Shown: positions 1 through 6,618, counted from the stretch's first letter. The stretch: DNA of 15,260 nucleotides from CADCWK01 sp964244115 (GCA_964244115.1 CAXTHM010000082.1:1-15260); one strand, 5' to 3'. Notes: generated by a model not told the origin, from the sequence alone. Program-made: numbers and translations.

Positions 1-994
1 CGGTGGCTGCCGGGTTCGCGCCGGGCCTGGTCGGGCGTCCGCCGGTCGAGCTCGATGGGGCCGGCGTGCTCGACGCGGTGCCGTCGGGGGTCGCGCTGCT
101 GGCCGGCGTGGACGTCGATCCGCCGGGGCCGGACGGAGCGGCCGTAGCCGACGGGGACGCGGACGCCGATCGGGATGACCTCACCCTCGGAGTCGCCGTC
201 GTCCCGGTGCTCGGGGCCGGGGTGGCCGTCGCCGCGCCGCAGCCGCTCGCGCTCAGGTTGTCGAGGCAGGTGCCACCGTTCTGGCCGCTGGTCGAGCGGT
301 CCGGGCAGGTCGTGGTGGTGCCGAATGTCACGCTGGCGAAGGTCGCGCCATTGAACGTCGAGCCGGCGAGGTTGGCCCCGTCGAGCGTCGTCGACGTCAG
401 GTTGGCGCCGTTGAAGTTGGCGCAGCTCAGGTTGGCGCCGTTCATCGTGGCGGACGTGAGGTTGGCTCCACTGAAGTTTCCGCCGGCGACATTGGCGCCG
501 TTGAAGGTCGCGCCGGTGAGGTCGGAGCCACTGAAGTTGGCCCCGGCGATCCCGAGCCCGTCGTAGACGCAGGCGGACAGGTTCTTGTTCGGACCTGGCG
601 TGCAGTTCTTGGCGGCCACCTCGACCTGCTCGTCCGGATCAGCGGTGACGCTCACGGACGGGGCGGCGGACGACGAGGCGGGATCGCTGGGGGCTGCGCT
701 GGCGATGACCGTCGCGTCGTCCGCCGGCGTGGTCGCTCGCGGCGGACGGGACGGGCCCTCGGCCACGATCGTCGGGGCGACGACGGGCACGTCCGTCGGG
801 GCATCGGTGGCAAGCGGCTCGGTCACGGGGAGCGTGGCCGCCGGAGACGCGACGACGGGGACGGTGGTCGGCTCGGTCTGGAGGGCGACCGGACCAGCGA
901 CGCCAGCGGCGGCGACTGAGCCGGGCTGGAGGGCAACGGCGAGGAGCAGGCCGATGAAGACCATCAGCGAGGTGAAGGTGCGCAGGTGTGTCAT
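1..994 (-). CDS. Secreted pentapeptide-repeat protein, 3' end off the window
   Basis: Reading leftward from ATG 994-992 the frame stays open to the window edge (331 residues visible, C-terminus missing). AAAGG lies 8 nt before the ATG. Residues 1-30 look like a signal peptide (MTHLRTFTSLMVFIGLLLAV, then a small-residue AAA end). Residues 31-130 are an Ala/Pro/Thr/Val-rich low-complexity linker. Residues about 148-224 are some 15 pentapeptide units of the A(N/D/T)(L/F)xx type (GANFSG, GANLTS, GATFNG), expected to fold as a right-handed quadrilateral beta-helix. The helix is bracketed by Cys131/Cys142 and Cys230/Cys243/Cys252, which may form capping disulfides outside the cell. A Ser/Thr/Pro/Ala tail follows and runs off the edge. 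The visible signals suggest export and a surface or extracellular role; no enzyme motif is visible and the molecular function is unknown. Confidence 0.85.
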   Translation of the reverse strand, partial: MTHLRTFTSLMVFIGLLLAVALQPGSVAAAGVAGPVALQTEPTTVPVVASPAATLPVTEPLATDAPTDVPVVAPTIVAEGPSRPPRATTPADDATVIASAAPSDPASSSAAPSVSVTADPDEQVEVAAKNCTPGPNKNLSACVYDGLGIAGANFSGSDLTGATFNGANVAGGNFSGANLTSATMNGANLSCANFNGANLTSTTLDGANLAGSTFNGATFASVTFGTTTTCPDRSTSGQNGGTCLDNLSASGCGAATATPAPSTGTTATPRVRSSRSASASPSATAAPSGPGGSTSTPASSATPDGTASSTPAPSSSTGGRPTRPGANPAAT

Positions 995-1338
995 TGCGAT
1001 GACCTTTCGGGAACCGTCTTCGTGGCGGACGCGAGGGCGTCCGGTTGCGCATGGCCCTTCGGCCGTCCTGTGTCGAGCGATCGGTGGCGATGACGTCGAT
1101 GCGCCGATCGAGGCCGGAGAACGCCGGGGTGGGTAGCCCATATCGTCGGGCCGGGGAGCGTGGTGGTCTGCTGCCTGGGCAGACGGCAACTGGCGGAGCG
1201 GTAGGGAGCCTGAACAGGTCCCGGGCCGGGAACCTGGTGTGCGCTACGAGGTTGTAGCGACATGCTCCCGGGTGAAGATGTTCAGTATGCCGATAGTCAT
1301 AGAGCTTTGGGTATAGCCTGGAAGGCTCCAATGCGCGA

Positions 1339-1362
1339 ACCGGGGCGGGTACCGGGGCGGGT
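1339..1362. repeat. Perfect 12-bp tandem duplication
   Basis: The 12-mer ACCGGGGCGGGT occurs twice head to tail with no mismatch, followed by a further AC of a third unit. It lies in non-coding sequence about 345 bp upstream of the pentapeptide gene. It is probably a replication-slippage product; a tandem protein-binding site is possible but nothing else supports that. Confidence 0.85.
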
Positions 1363-1385
1363 ACTTTGGTTCGACCCGTTCGGCT

Positions 1386-1409
1386 CGGCGACGAGTGTTT
1401 TCGTCGCCG
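1386..1409 (-). terminator. Perfect 9-bp hairpin, possible terminator
   Basis: CGGCGACGA (1386-1394) pairs perfectly with TCGTCGCCG (1401-1409) around a 6-nt loop. It lies about 147 bp beyond the stop of the minus-strand membrane-protein gene. There is no T tract on either side, so intrinsic termination is only a guess; it could also act as an RNA 3'-end stabiliser. Confidence 0.3.
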
Positions 1410-1509
1410 GGTGGATTCGGGGCCACACTGCCCGGGATGCCGCCGTTCGACTATGCGGGCACGCCGGTTCACGCGTTCGCGGCGGTCGCGCTGCCGGCCG
1501 CGGCCGGTT

Positions 1510-1540
1510 CCGCTCCGTCCGCTCCGTCCGCTCCATCCGC
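1510..1540. repeat. 9-bp tandem array (about 3.4 copies)
   Basis: The unit CCGCTCCGT is repeated at 1510, 1519 and 1528 (the last with one change) and followed by CCGC. It is non-coding and lies just beyond the stop codon of the membrane-protein gene. Slippage is the simplest origin. Confidence 0.8.
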
Positions 1541-1543
1541 ATG

Positions 1544-1557
1544 AGCCGGTACCGGCT
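1544..1557. repeat. 14-bp perfect palindrome over the stop codon of the membrane-protein gene
   Basis: AGCCGGTACCGGCT is its own reverse complement and covers the last codons and part of the stop codon of the gene at 1556-2053. It could be a dimeric protein-binding site or a chance result of GC-rich sequence. It has no loop, so it is a poor terminator. Confidence 0.6.
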
Positions 1558-2053
1558 ACAGCAGCCCGACGAACCGGGTGATGGCCTGGCCGATATCCAC
1601 CCAGAAGCCGCTGCCGAGGATGCCGAGTCCGATCAGGGTCGCGACGATCACGATGGCGTCGATGCTCTGGCGACCCTCCCTGGCCCAGTAGACATCCTTC
1701 AGGTGGAGCCAGAGGGCGAACTCGTCCAGGGTCAGGGCGGCGCCGACGCCGAAGAGGATGGCGAACGGGACCCGGAAGCCATCGTTCTCCAGCCCGATGC
1801 CGAGGTAGCCGCTGAGCAACAGGAGGAGGATGCCGGGGACGAGGTGATGGAAGTGCGTCCCGCCCGGCGACGACAAGTTGTGGAAGACGCGTCGCCAGCG
1901 GCCGGCCCGGATCGCGTGGGTGATGACCCGGACGGCGGTGAAGGTCAGCAGGAAGGTGACGAGGATCAGCAACTGGAGCTGCTTGCCGTCGTCGACGATG
2001 TGGCGCTCGTACCCGCGGGCGAGATCATCACCGAGCCGGGAGAGATCGAACAT
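1556..2053 (-). CDS. Small integral membrane protein with HxHH and LDEFALWLHL motifs
   Basis: A 165-aa protein with about four hydrophobic helices: residues 26-48, 67-88, 93-117 and 130-152. I chose ATG 2053-2051 because AGGAG lies 10 nt upstream and the longer in-frame extension to 2272 is low-quality sequence. Two features stand out. THFHH (66-70) sits at the mouth of helix 2, and helix 3 ends in acidic and aromatic residues (TLDEFALWLHLKDVYW, 108-123). Histidines and acids at a membrane boundary could bind a metal or move protons, but this is inference. I recall similar uncharacterised membrane proteins in Actinobacteria and Chloroflexota; I cannot name a family with confidence. It is divergent from the aminotransferase pair and has no visible partner. 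Confidence 0.8.
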   Translation of the reverse strand: MFDLSRLGDDLARGYERHIVDDGKQLQLLILVTFLLTFTAVRVITHAIRAGRWRRVFHNLSSPGGTHFHHLVPGILLLLLSGYLGIGLENDGFRVPFAILFGVGAALTLDEFALWLHLKDVYWAREGRQSIDAIVIVATLIGLGILGSGFWVDIGQAITRFVGLL

Positions 2054-2142
2054 TGGCGTCGCGCTCCTGGTCCGTCGGGTACGGTCGAGTCGGGGTAGTG
2101 CCGCGTGGACGGTGGACCTGAGGGCATACCTGACCCGGTCTG

Positions 2143-2187
2143 CGGATGGAGAAGGGCTCGTGCTGCGTTGGGGGTGGGGTTCGAACC
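2143..2187 (-). repeat. Degenerate half copy of the dispersed hairpin repeat
   Basis: The segment from GGATGGAGA (2144-2152) to TGGGGGTGGG (about 2168-2178) aligns without gaps to the complement of the hairpin repeat at 6456-6489 plus its flank, which reads GGATGGAGA ... TGGGGGTGGG in the same spacing. The partner arm of the hairpin is absent. It lies between the divergent membrane-protein and aminotransferase genes. It is a decayed copy, no longer able to form the hairpin. Confidence 0.6.
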
Positions 2188-2283
2188 CAGCCATCTGCAC
2201 GAAAACCGACCACGCCGCAGGCGGTACCCTGCTCCCGGTCGACTCCCGGTCTGGGTAACATCCGTGAGACAAGGATAAATGGC

Positions 2284-3465
2284 GTGACAGGAACGGCGAC
2301 AGGTGCGGTCATGACGCGGCCAGGGAGTGCGATGGGCCGGGCCCTGTCCGGTCGGGCGCGACGGCTGCTGGCGGCGTCGGTTCCCAGTGCGGCGGTCGAG
2401 GGTGACGGGGTCGTCGATCTGACGGTGCCGGCGCTGCCACCGGTCCCCGAGCACATCCGGACGGCCGCCAGTGCGGCGCTCGCTCGCGGGGAGACGCACT
2501 ACACCAGCCGGTTCGGGGTGATCGAACTCCGGCAGGCCCTCGTCCGGCAGATGACCGGGGACGGCTTCCCGGTCACGACCGACGGGATCGTGGTCACCAA
2601 CGGGGGCTCGGAGGGGCTCTACATCGTCCTGCAGGCGCTGCTCTCCGCGGGGGACCGGGTCGCGATGCCGGAGCCGGTCCTGCCGAACGTCGCGGCGATG
2701 ATCGGGTTCATCGGCGCGGAGGTCATCCGGGTGCCCACCACCGCCGCGGACGGCTTCCGGCCGCCGGTGGAGGCGCTGCTGGCGTCCGGCGCGACGACGA
2801 TCCTGGTCGCCTCGCCGTCGCCGATCAGCGGGGTGGCGCTGAGCCCGGCGGCGACCCGGGCGCTGGTCGCGGGGGCGGCCGAGCGGGGGATCGAGCTGAT
2901 CCTCGACCGGTCGCTGATGCCGGCCGCCCATGACCCGGCCCTGGCGGCGTTCGGGGCACCGGAGCTGGCCGGGCGGCTGATCACCATCGGCTCGTTCTCG
3001 GCCGGTTACGGGCTGGACGGCTGGCGGATCGGGTACTTCACGGCCCCGGCCGACCGGATCCAGCGGATGCACGTCCTCAAGCAGGCGATGTCGATCTGCA
3101 CGACTGCCGTCTCGCAGTTCGCCGCCCTGGCTGCCCTCGACGGGCCGACCGGCTGGCTGGACCAGCGGCGGGCCGACACGGTCGCCCGGCGGGCCGAGGC
3201 GGTCGCGACGCTGACGGCGGCCGGTCTGCCGGTCGTCGCTCCGGACGCCGGTCAGGCGCTGCTCGTCGACACCCGGCGGATCGACCCGGACGATCGCGTC
3301 GTCACCGACCGGCTGGCCCGTGCGGCCGGCGTCCGCGTCCGGCCCGGTTCGGATTTCGGTCCCGCCACCGCCGGCTACATCCGGATCATGATTGGCAGCG
3401 CCGGGGACGACCGGCTCACCGCGATCCGGCGTATCGCCGCGCTGCATCAGGAGACCTCCGCATGA
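2284..3465 (+). CDS. Aminotransferase-fold protein lacking the catalytic lysine (likely pseudoenzyme subunit)
   Basis: A 393-aa fold-type I PLP (class I/II aminotransferase) protein. GTG 2284 is preferred because AAGGA lies 8 nt upstream; ATG 2311 and 2332 are in-frame alternatives. Alignment with its downstream neighbour is clear, including HYTSRFGVIELR (72-83), NGGSEGLY (106-113) and YGLDGWRIGYF (242-252). The residue that should be the Schiff-base Lys is Ala240 (SFSA-GYGLDGWR, eight residues before Arg248). Also changed are the PLP-stacking aromatic (Leu133), the Asn that contacts PLP (Pro180) and the Tyr after the PLP Asp (Leu211). Asp208, Arg248, the substrate-carboxylate Arg367 and Tyr73 are kept. 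The frame is intact and codon use matches its neighbour, so it is under selection rather than decaying. It overlaps the next start by 4 bp, which suggests a structural or regulatory subunit of that enzyme. Confidence 0.88.
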   Translation: MTGTATGAVMTRPGSAMGRALSGRARRLLAASVPSAAVEGDGVVDLTVPALPPVPEHIRTAASAALARGETHYTSRFGVIELRQALVRQMTGDGFPVTTDGIVVTNGGSEGLYIVLQALLSAGDRVAMPEPVLPNVAAMIGFIGAEVIRVPTTAADGFRPPVEALLASGATTILVASPSPISGVALSPAATRALVAGAAERGIELILDRSLMPAAHDPALAAFGAPELAGRLITIGSFSAGYGLDGWRIGYFTAPADRIQRMHVLKQAMSICTTAVSQFAALAALDGPTGWLDQRRADTVARRAEAVATLTAAGLPVVAPDAGQALLVDTRRIDPDDRVVTDRLARAAGVRVRPGSDFGPATAGYIRIMIGSAGDDRLTAIRRIAALHQETSA

Positions 3466-4646
3466 CGACCAGTGCTTCGGCGATCACGACGCCCGCGAAC
3501 GGGACCGCCTCGGTCAACATGTTCGATCTCTCCGAGCGAGCCATGCGGCAGAAGGACACGATCTCGATGGGTCTCGGCGACCCGGATTTCGCCACGCCGG
3601 AGCACATCGTCGCGGCCGCCAACGCCGCCATCGCCGAGGGCCGGACGGGACCGGCTCCCGCCCGTGGGCTGTTGGAGCTGCGGCAGGCGATCTCCCGGAA
3701 GGTCCTGCGGGATGCCGGCTACGCGCCGGACCCGGAGACGGAGGTGCTGGTCACGACCGGTGGCCAGGAGGCGCTGTTCCTGCTGGTGCAGGCGCTGATC
3801 GAGCCGGGCGACGAGGTGATCGTGCCTGACCCGCGCTACGCCTCCTACGACGCCGCCATCGACCTCGCCGGCGGGACGCGGGTGCTGGTCCCAACTGACG
3901 AGGGGGACGACTTCGACCTCGACCCGGACGAGGTCGAGCGCCGGATCACGCCGCGGACCAAGGCGCTGCTGCTGATCTCGCCGAACAACCCGACGGCCGG
4001 GACGATCAGCCCGGCCAACCTGCGGCGGCTGGCCGAGGTCGCGATCCGGCACGACCTGATCGTGATCTTCGACGAGATCTACGAGGACTTCCTCTACGAC
4101 GGTGCCGAGCACCTCAGCATCGCGGCGCTGCCCGGGATGCGGGAGCGGACGGTGACGCTGAATGGCGTCTCCAAGACGTACGCGATGACCGGCTGGCGGA
4201 TCGGCTACCTGACGGCGCCGCCGGAGTTCATCGCGGCGGTCTCCGCGCTCAAGGCGATGGTCAACGTCCAGGCGACGACGGTCTCGCAGTGGGCGGCGGT
4301 CGCGGCGCTGGACGGCCCGCAGGGATGCGTCGAGGCGATGCGGCTGGTCTACGCCGAGCGACGGCGGATGCTGCTGGACGCGCTGACGGAGATGGGGTTC
4401 ACCTATGGGCTCCCGAAGGGTGGGTTGTACATCTGGGCCAACACCGCCTCGACGGGAATCGACGCCGGCGAGCTGTCCCGGATGTTCCTCGACGAAGGTG
4501 TGCTAATCACGCCCGGGACGAGCTTCGGCGATCGCTGGGGCGGGTACATGCGGGTGACGCTGTTGCAGCCGGTCGACGTGATCGAGCAGGTGATCGTGCG
4601 GATGAAGCGGGCGCTGGCGAAGGTGGCAGTCGGACCCCTCGCATGA
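3462..4646 (+). CDS. PLP-dependent class I/II aminotransferase, catalytic subunit
   Basis: A 394-aa aspartate-aminotransferase-family enzyme that would transfer an amino group between an amino acid and a 2-oxo acid; the substrate cannot be read from sequence. It starts in an ATGA overlap with the upstream stop, with AGGAG 8 nt before the ATG. Visible PLP residues are GGQ (100-102), ring-stacking Tyr126, Asn176 in SPNNPT, Asp204 and Tyr207 in FDEIYEDF, Ser237-Lys238 in GVSKTY, and Arg246. Arg364 (GYMRV) is the usual carboxylate anchor. The oddity is the conserved Y in the usual YxPxxG-ELR motif: here it is TGPAPARGLLELR, with Pro64 at the position of E. coli AspAT Tyr70. That Tyr is normally donated to the neighbouring subunit's PLP phosphate, and the upstream paralogue retains it. 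Most likely the two proteins form a heterodimer (inference). A hairpin follows 22 nt after the stop. Confidence 0.93.
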   Translation: MTTSASAITTPANGTASVNMFDLSERAMRQKDTISMGLGDPDFATPEHIVAAANAAIAEGRTGPAPARGLLELRQAISRKVLRDAGYAPDPETEVLVTTGGQEALFLLVQALIEPGDEVIVPDPRYASYDAAIDLAGGTRVLVPTDEGDDFDLDPDEVERRITPRTKALLLISPNNPTAGTISPANLRRLAEVAIRHDLIVIFDEIYEDFLYDGAEHLSIAALPGMRERTVTLNGVSKTYAMTGWRIGYLTAPPEFIAAVSALKAMVNVQATTVSQWAAVAALDGPQGCVEAMRLVYAERRRMLLDALTEMGFTYGLPKGGLYIWANTASTGIDAGELSRMFLDEGVLITPGTSFGDRWGGYMRVTLLQPVDVIEQVIVRMKRALAKVAVGPLA

Positions 4647-4667
4647 TTTCTCCTCTAGCGACGCGAA

Positions 4668-4699
4668 AGCCTCTCCCCATCCGCAGATGGGGAGAGGCT
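4668..4699 (+). terminator. Perfect 14-bp hairpin, dispersed-repeat copy 1
   Basis: AGCCTCTCCCCATC pairs perfectly with GATGGGGAGAGGCT around a CGCA loop, 22 nt after the aminotransferase stop. No T tract follows on the plus strand, though TTT follows on the minus strand. It is a probable transcript end for the aminotransferase operon. The core CCATC-N4-GATGG is shared with the hairpins at 6456-6489 and 9230-9261, so it belongs to a dispersed repeat family. Confidence 0.75.
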
Positions 4700-4870
4700 C
4701 TCGTCGGTCGGCTTCGCGTTCCTGTGATTGGCGGCGCCGTGATGGAGGGTCACGGGCTCCGCTTCCGAACGAGATGGCGCTCGCCTGGCTGAGGTGTCGA
4801 GCTCCACAGACCCGCCGGTCGCGCGACAATGCCGGGCATCGATGGTGATGACGGGCGAACGGGAGCAGGC

Positions 4871-5761
4871 ATGACGGCGACACAGACAGAGACTGGGCTG
4901 CGGCCGGGGATCTTCACGACGGTCTTCCCGCGGGAGACATTGGCCCAGACGCTGGCGGCGGTCCGGGCGCACGGCATCGATGCCGTCCAGTTCGATCTGG
5001 AGAACGTCGGGCTGCCGATGCTGCCGGACGCGATCCCGGATGGGCTGCCCGAGACGATCCGGGCGGCGTGCGCCGCGCACGGCGTCACGATCTCCGCGCT
5101 GTCCGGGACGTTCAACATGGCCCACCCGGACCCGGCGGTGCGGCAGCGGGACCTCGCCCGGTTCCGGGTGCTGGCGGCGGCGGCCCGGCCAATGGGCGCG
5201 TCGGTGATCACGATCTGCACGGGGACGCGGGACCCGGACGACATGTGGCGGCGGCACTCGGACAACGACACGCCCGCGGCCTGGGCGGACCTGCTCGGCA
5301 CGCTCGGCGAGGCGCTGCGCATCGCCGACCAGCACGATGTCACACTGGCGTTCGAGCCCGAGCCGGCCAACCTCGCCGCCAATGCCGTCCGCGGCCGGGC
5401 GCTGCTCGACGAACTGCGCCACCCGCGGCTGGCCATCGTGATGGACCCGGCCAACATCCTGGCCGGGGCGATGGGCCGGCCGCCGGCCGACGCGCTGGCC
5501 GAGGCGTTCGATCTGCTCGGGGAGCGGATCGTCGCGACCCACGCCAAGGACATCGACGCCGCCGGCCGGTTCTGCGCGGCCGGGACGGGGATCGTCCCGT
5601 GGGATCGCCACGTTGCGCTGCTGCGGGAGGTCGGTTTCGACGGGCCGCTGGTGCTGCACAGCCTGGTCGAGGCGGAGGTCGATCACGGCGTCGCGGTGCT
5701 GCGGGCGGCCATCCAGCCGATCGCCGGCGATTCCGACCGGCAGGCGCGGGTGATGCGGTAG
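4871..5761 (+). CDS. Sugar phosphate isomerase/epimerase-family TIM-barrel protein
   Basis: A 296-aa protein of the xylose-isomerase-like TIM-barrel (AP endonuclease 2) superfamily, whose members isomerise or epimerise sugars and related polyols using a divalent metal. ATG 4871 was chosen over the in-frame ATG 4829 because GGGAG lies 5 nt upstream. Likely metal ligands are Glu162 (FEPEP), Asp192 (MDPAN), His224 (THAKD) and Glu267 near the C-terminus. GTGIVPW (238-244) is the usual loop near the active site. The N-terminal strand FTTVFP and the segment VQFDLEN fit the first barrel strands. It is 224 bp downstream of the aminotransferase gene with a strong hairpin between, so it is probably a separate unit. 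The true substrate could be any of many sugars or inositol-type compounds and cannot be assigned here. Confidence 0.88.
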   Translation: MTATQTETGLRPGIFTTVFPRETLAQTLAAVRAHGIDAVQFDLENVGLPMLPDAIPDGLPETIRAACAAHGVTISALSGTFNMAHPDPAVRQRDLARFRVLAAAARPMGASVITICTGTRDPDDMWRRHSDNDTPAAWADLLGTLGEALRIADQHDVTLAFEPEPANLAANAVRGRALLDELRHPRLAIVMDPANILAGAMGRPPADALAEAFDLLGERIVATHAKDIDAAGRFCAAGTGIVPWDRHVALLREVGFDGPLVLHSLVEAEVDHGVAVLRAAIQPIAGDSDRQARVMR

Positions 5762-6064
5762 GCATCGCCGCCGCTGTTCGCGAGAATGGGTGGGCCAGGT
5801 GGACGATGCTGCTGATGGCGGTGATCGCGTCATGGCCGTACCACGGTGCGCATCTCATGGTCGATCAGCGGCCGTGCGGACTCGTCGGCGACGGGCGGCC
5901 GGCTGGCCGCCTGTTCGGCCGTGTCGCTCCCGGCGAGGTAGGATCGGTCGGGGAGACCGACGGGTTCACTCCGACCGCGGCTCCGGCGGACCGGATCACC
6001 GTCCCGGTTCACTCGTCCGTGGCTGGCTTCCTCGGGATGCCCGACCGTCGTCGGGCCGGGGCTC
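5762..6064. other. Non-coding stretch before the small membrane-protein gene
   Basis: No gene is supported here. A short stem (TCGGTC/GACCGA around GGGGA, about 5946-5962) is the only structure I noticed, and it is weak. The right end leads into the promoter at 6065-6093. Longer frames on both strands look like GC-rich noise. Confidence 0.5.
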
Positions 6065-6093
6065 TTGACCACCGGAACGGGTGAACCTATCGT
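6065..6093 (+). promoter_or_regulatory. Sigma-70-like promoter
   Basis: TTGACC (6065-6070) and TATCGT (6088-6093) are separated by exactly 17 bp, and match the -35 and -10 consensus at five and four positions. Transcription would start near 6100. That is about 54 nt upstream of the favoured start codon of the small membrane protein and coincides with an in-frame upstream ATG at 6100. Confidence 0.6.
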
Positions 6094-6153
6094 GGACCGA
6101 TGTTCGGTCGGTTTCCGTTCGGTTCGATTCGCATCAGCGCGAGGGCACCAGGC

Positions 6154-6420
6154 ATGTACGAGATCATTCCGCTCTTCTCCGGGGTCGTCATCGGTTTCCT
6201 GCTGGCCCGGTTCGCGCCGTCGGGTCCCGTCCTCCGGGCCGCGGTGATCGCGGTCGCGGCGGTCGTGATCGGCACCTTCGCGGCCTGGCTGAGCGGGGAG
6301 CTCGCCGAGAGCTGGGCGTTCGCGCTGTTCGATGGGCTGCAGGTCGTCGTCGCGGCGGTCCTGACGATCTGGCTGGTGGTCCGGTACGGCCTCGGCAGCC
6401 GGTCCGCCCGGACTCGCTGA
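6154..6420 (+). CDS. Small membrane protein of unknown function
   Basis: An 88-aa protein with about three hydrophobic segments: residues 3-20 (IIPLFSGVVIGFLLARF), 26-46 (rich in Ala, Val and Ile) and 54-78 (AFALFDGLQVVVAAVLTIWL). The C-terminus is basic (SRSARTR), consistent with a cytoplasmic tail. ATG 6154 has GAGGG 9 nt upstream. An in-frame ATG at 6100 would add 18 residues and would be nearly leaderless from the promoter at 6065-6093. I favour 6154 because the extension (FGRFPFGSIRISARAPG) is basic and lacks the helix character of the rest. No family is recognised. A hairpin 36 nt after the stop probably ends the transcript. Confidence 0.65.
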   Translation: MYEIIPLFSGVVIGFLLARFAPSGPVLRAAVIAVAAVVIGTFAAWLSGELAESWAFALFDGLQVVVAAVLTIWLVVRYGLGSRSARTR

Positions 6421-6455
6421 CCCCCCCGGTCGTAATCCCACCCCCAGCCAGGCGA

Positions 6456-6489
6456 GAGGCCCTCTCCATCCACGGATGGGGAGGGCCTC
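6456..6489 (+). terminator. 15-bp hairpin, dispersed-repeat copy 2
   Basis: GAGGCCCTCTCCATC pairs with GATGGGGAGGGCCTC (one G-T wobble) around the loop CACG, 36 nt after the small membrane-protein stop. It is followed by CTTAACTTT, a weak T-rich tail. It shares the CCATC-N4-GATGG core with copies at 4668 and 9230. Its outer flank is the source of the match at 2143-2187. The insertion sequence starts immediately to the right. Confidence 0.75.
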
Positions 6490-6494
6490 CTTAA

Positions 6495-6506
6495 CTTTGG
6501 CTATTT
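6495..6506 (+). repeat. Left terminal inverted repeat of the insertion sequence
   Basis: CTTTGGCTATTT, preceded by TTAA. It pairs with 7975-7986 at 10 of 12 positions. If the TTAA is counted, 14 of 16 positions match. Confidence 0.7.
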
Positions 6507-6618
6507 CAGACAGGCAGTGGCTGACGGTCCGCTCACGAGGGGACCGTTGAGCACCCCATGGCACCGCGTCTCGGCTTCGGAACGGGCCACCGACCCGCCG
6601 CCGAGCGAGGTCGTCGGG

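Larger units (their letters stand above)
995..1555. other. Gene-poor stretch with short repeats
   Basis: I see no convincing gene in these 560 bases. Several reading frames are open on both strands, but none has a ribosome site together with a recognisable protein. The stretch separates the start of the pentapeptide gene from the end of the membrane-protein gene, both on the minus strand. It should therefore hold the pentapeptide gene's promoter, but I cannot point to a good -35/-10 pair. It contains a 12-bp tandem duplication, a 9-bp tandem array and one perfect hairpin, each listed separately. Confidence 0.6.

Noticed and set aside
1339..1540. CRISPR-like or iteron array
   Set aside because: Only two copies of 12 bp and about three of 9 bp, with no spacers; simple slippage explains them.
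1262..2098. 278-codon plus-strand open frame across the membrane-protein gene
   Set aside because: Acidic low-complexity sequence antisense to a protein with four clear membrane helices.
2170..2257. tRNA-like GGTTCGAACCC sequence near the aminotransferase promoter
   Set aside because: The T-loop-like palindrome tempts a tRNA call, but on the plus strand the T stem fails at three of five pairs, and on the minus strand no 7-bp acceptor partner, D arm or anticodon arm can be drawn.
2256..2279. Promoter boxes TAACAT or GATAAA upstream of the aminotransferase pair
   Set aside because: Neither has a -35 at the right distance, and GATAAA is too close to the start codon.
1966..3447. 493-codon minus-strand open frame opposite the aminotransferase-like gene
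   Set aside because: Arg/Asp/Gly/Pro-rich shadow of a gene with clear family motifs; no start signal or domain.
2284..4646. The lysine-less aminotransferase as a simple pseudogene
   Set aside because: The full-length frame, good ribosome site, 4-bp overlap with the next gene and retained Asp, Arg and Tyr residues argue that it is maintained.
4829..4870. Upstream ATG start for the TIM-barrel gene
   Set aside because: No ribosome site and a non-conserved 14-residue extension; ATG 4871 has GGGAG at good spacing.
5830..6564. 244-codon minus-strand open frame opposite the small membrane protein
   Set aside because: It runs through the hairpin repeat and into the insertion sequence, so it cannot be one real gene.
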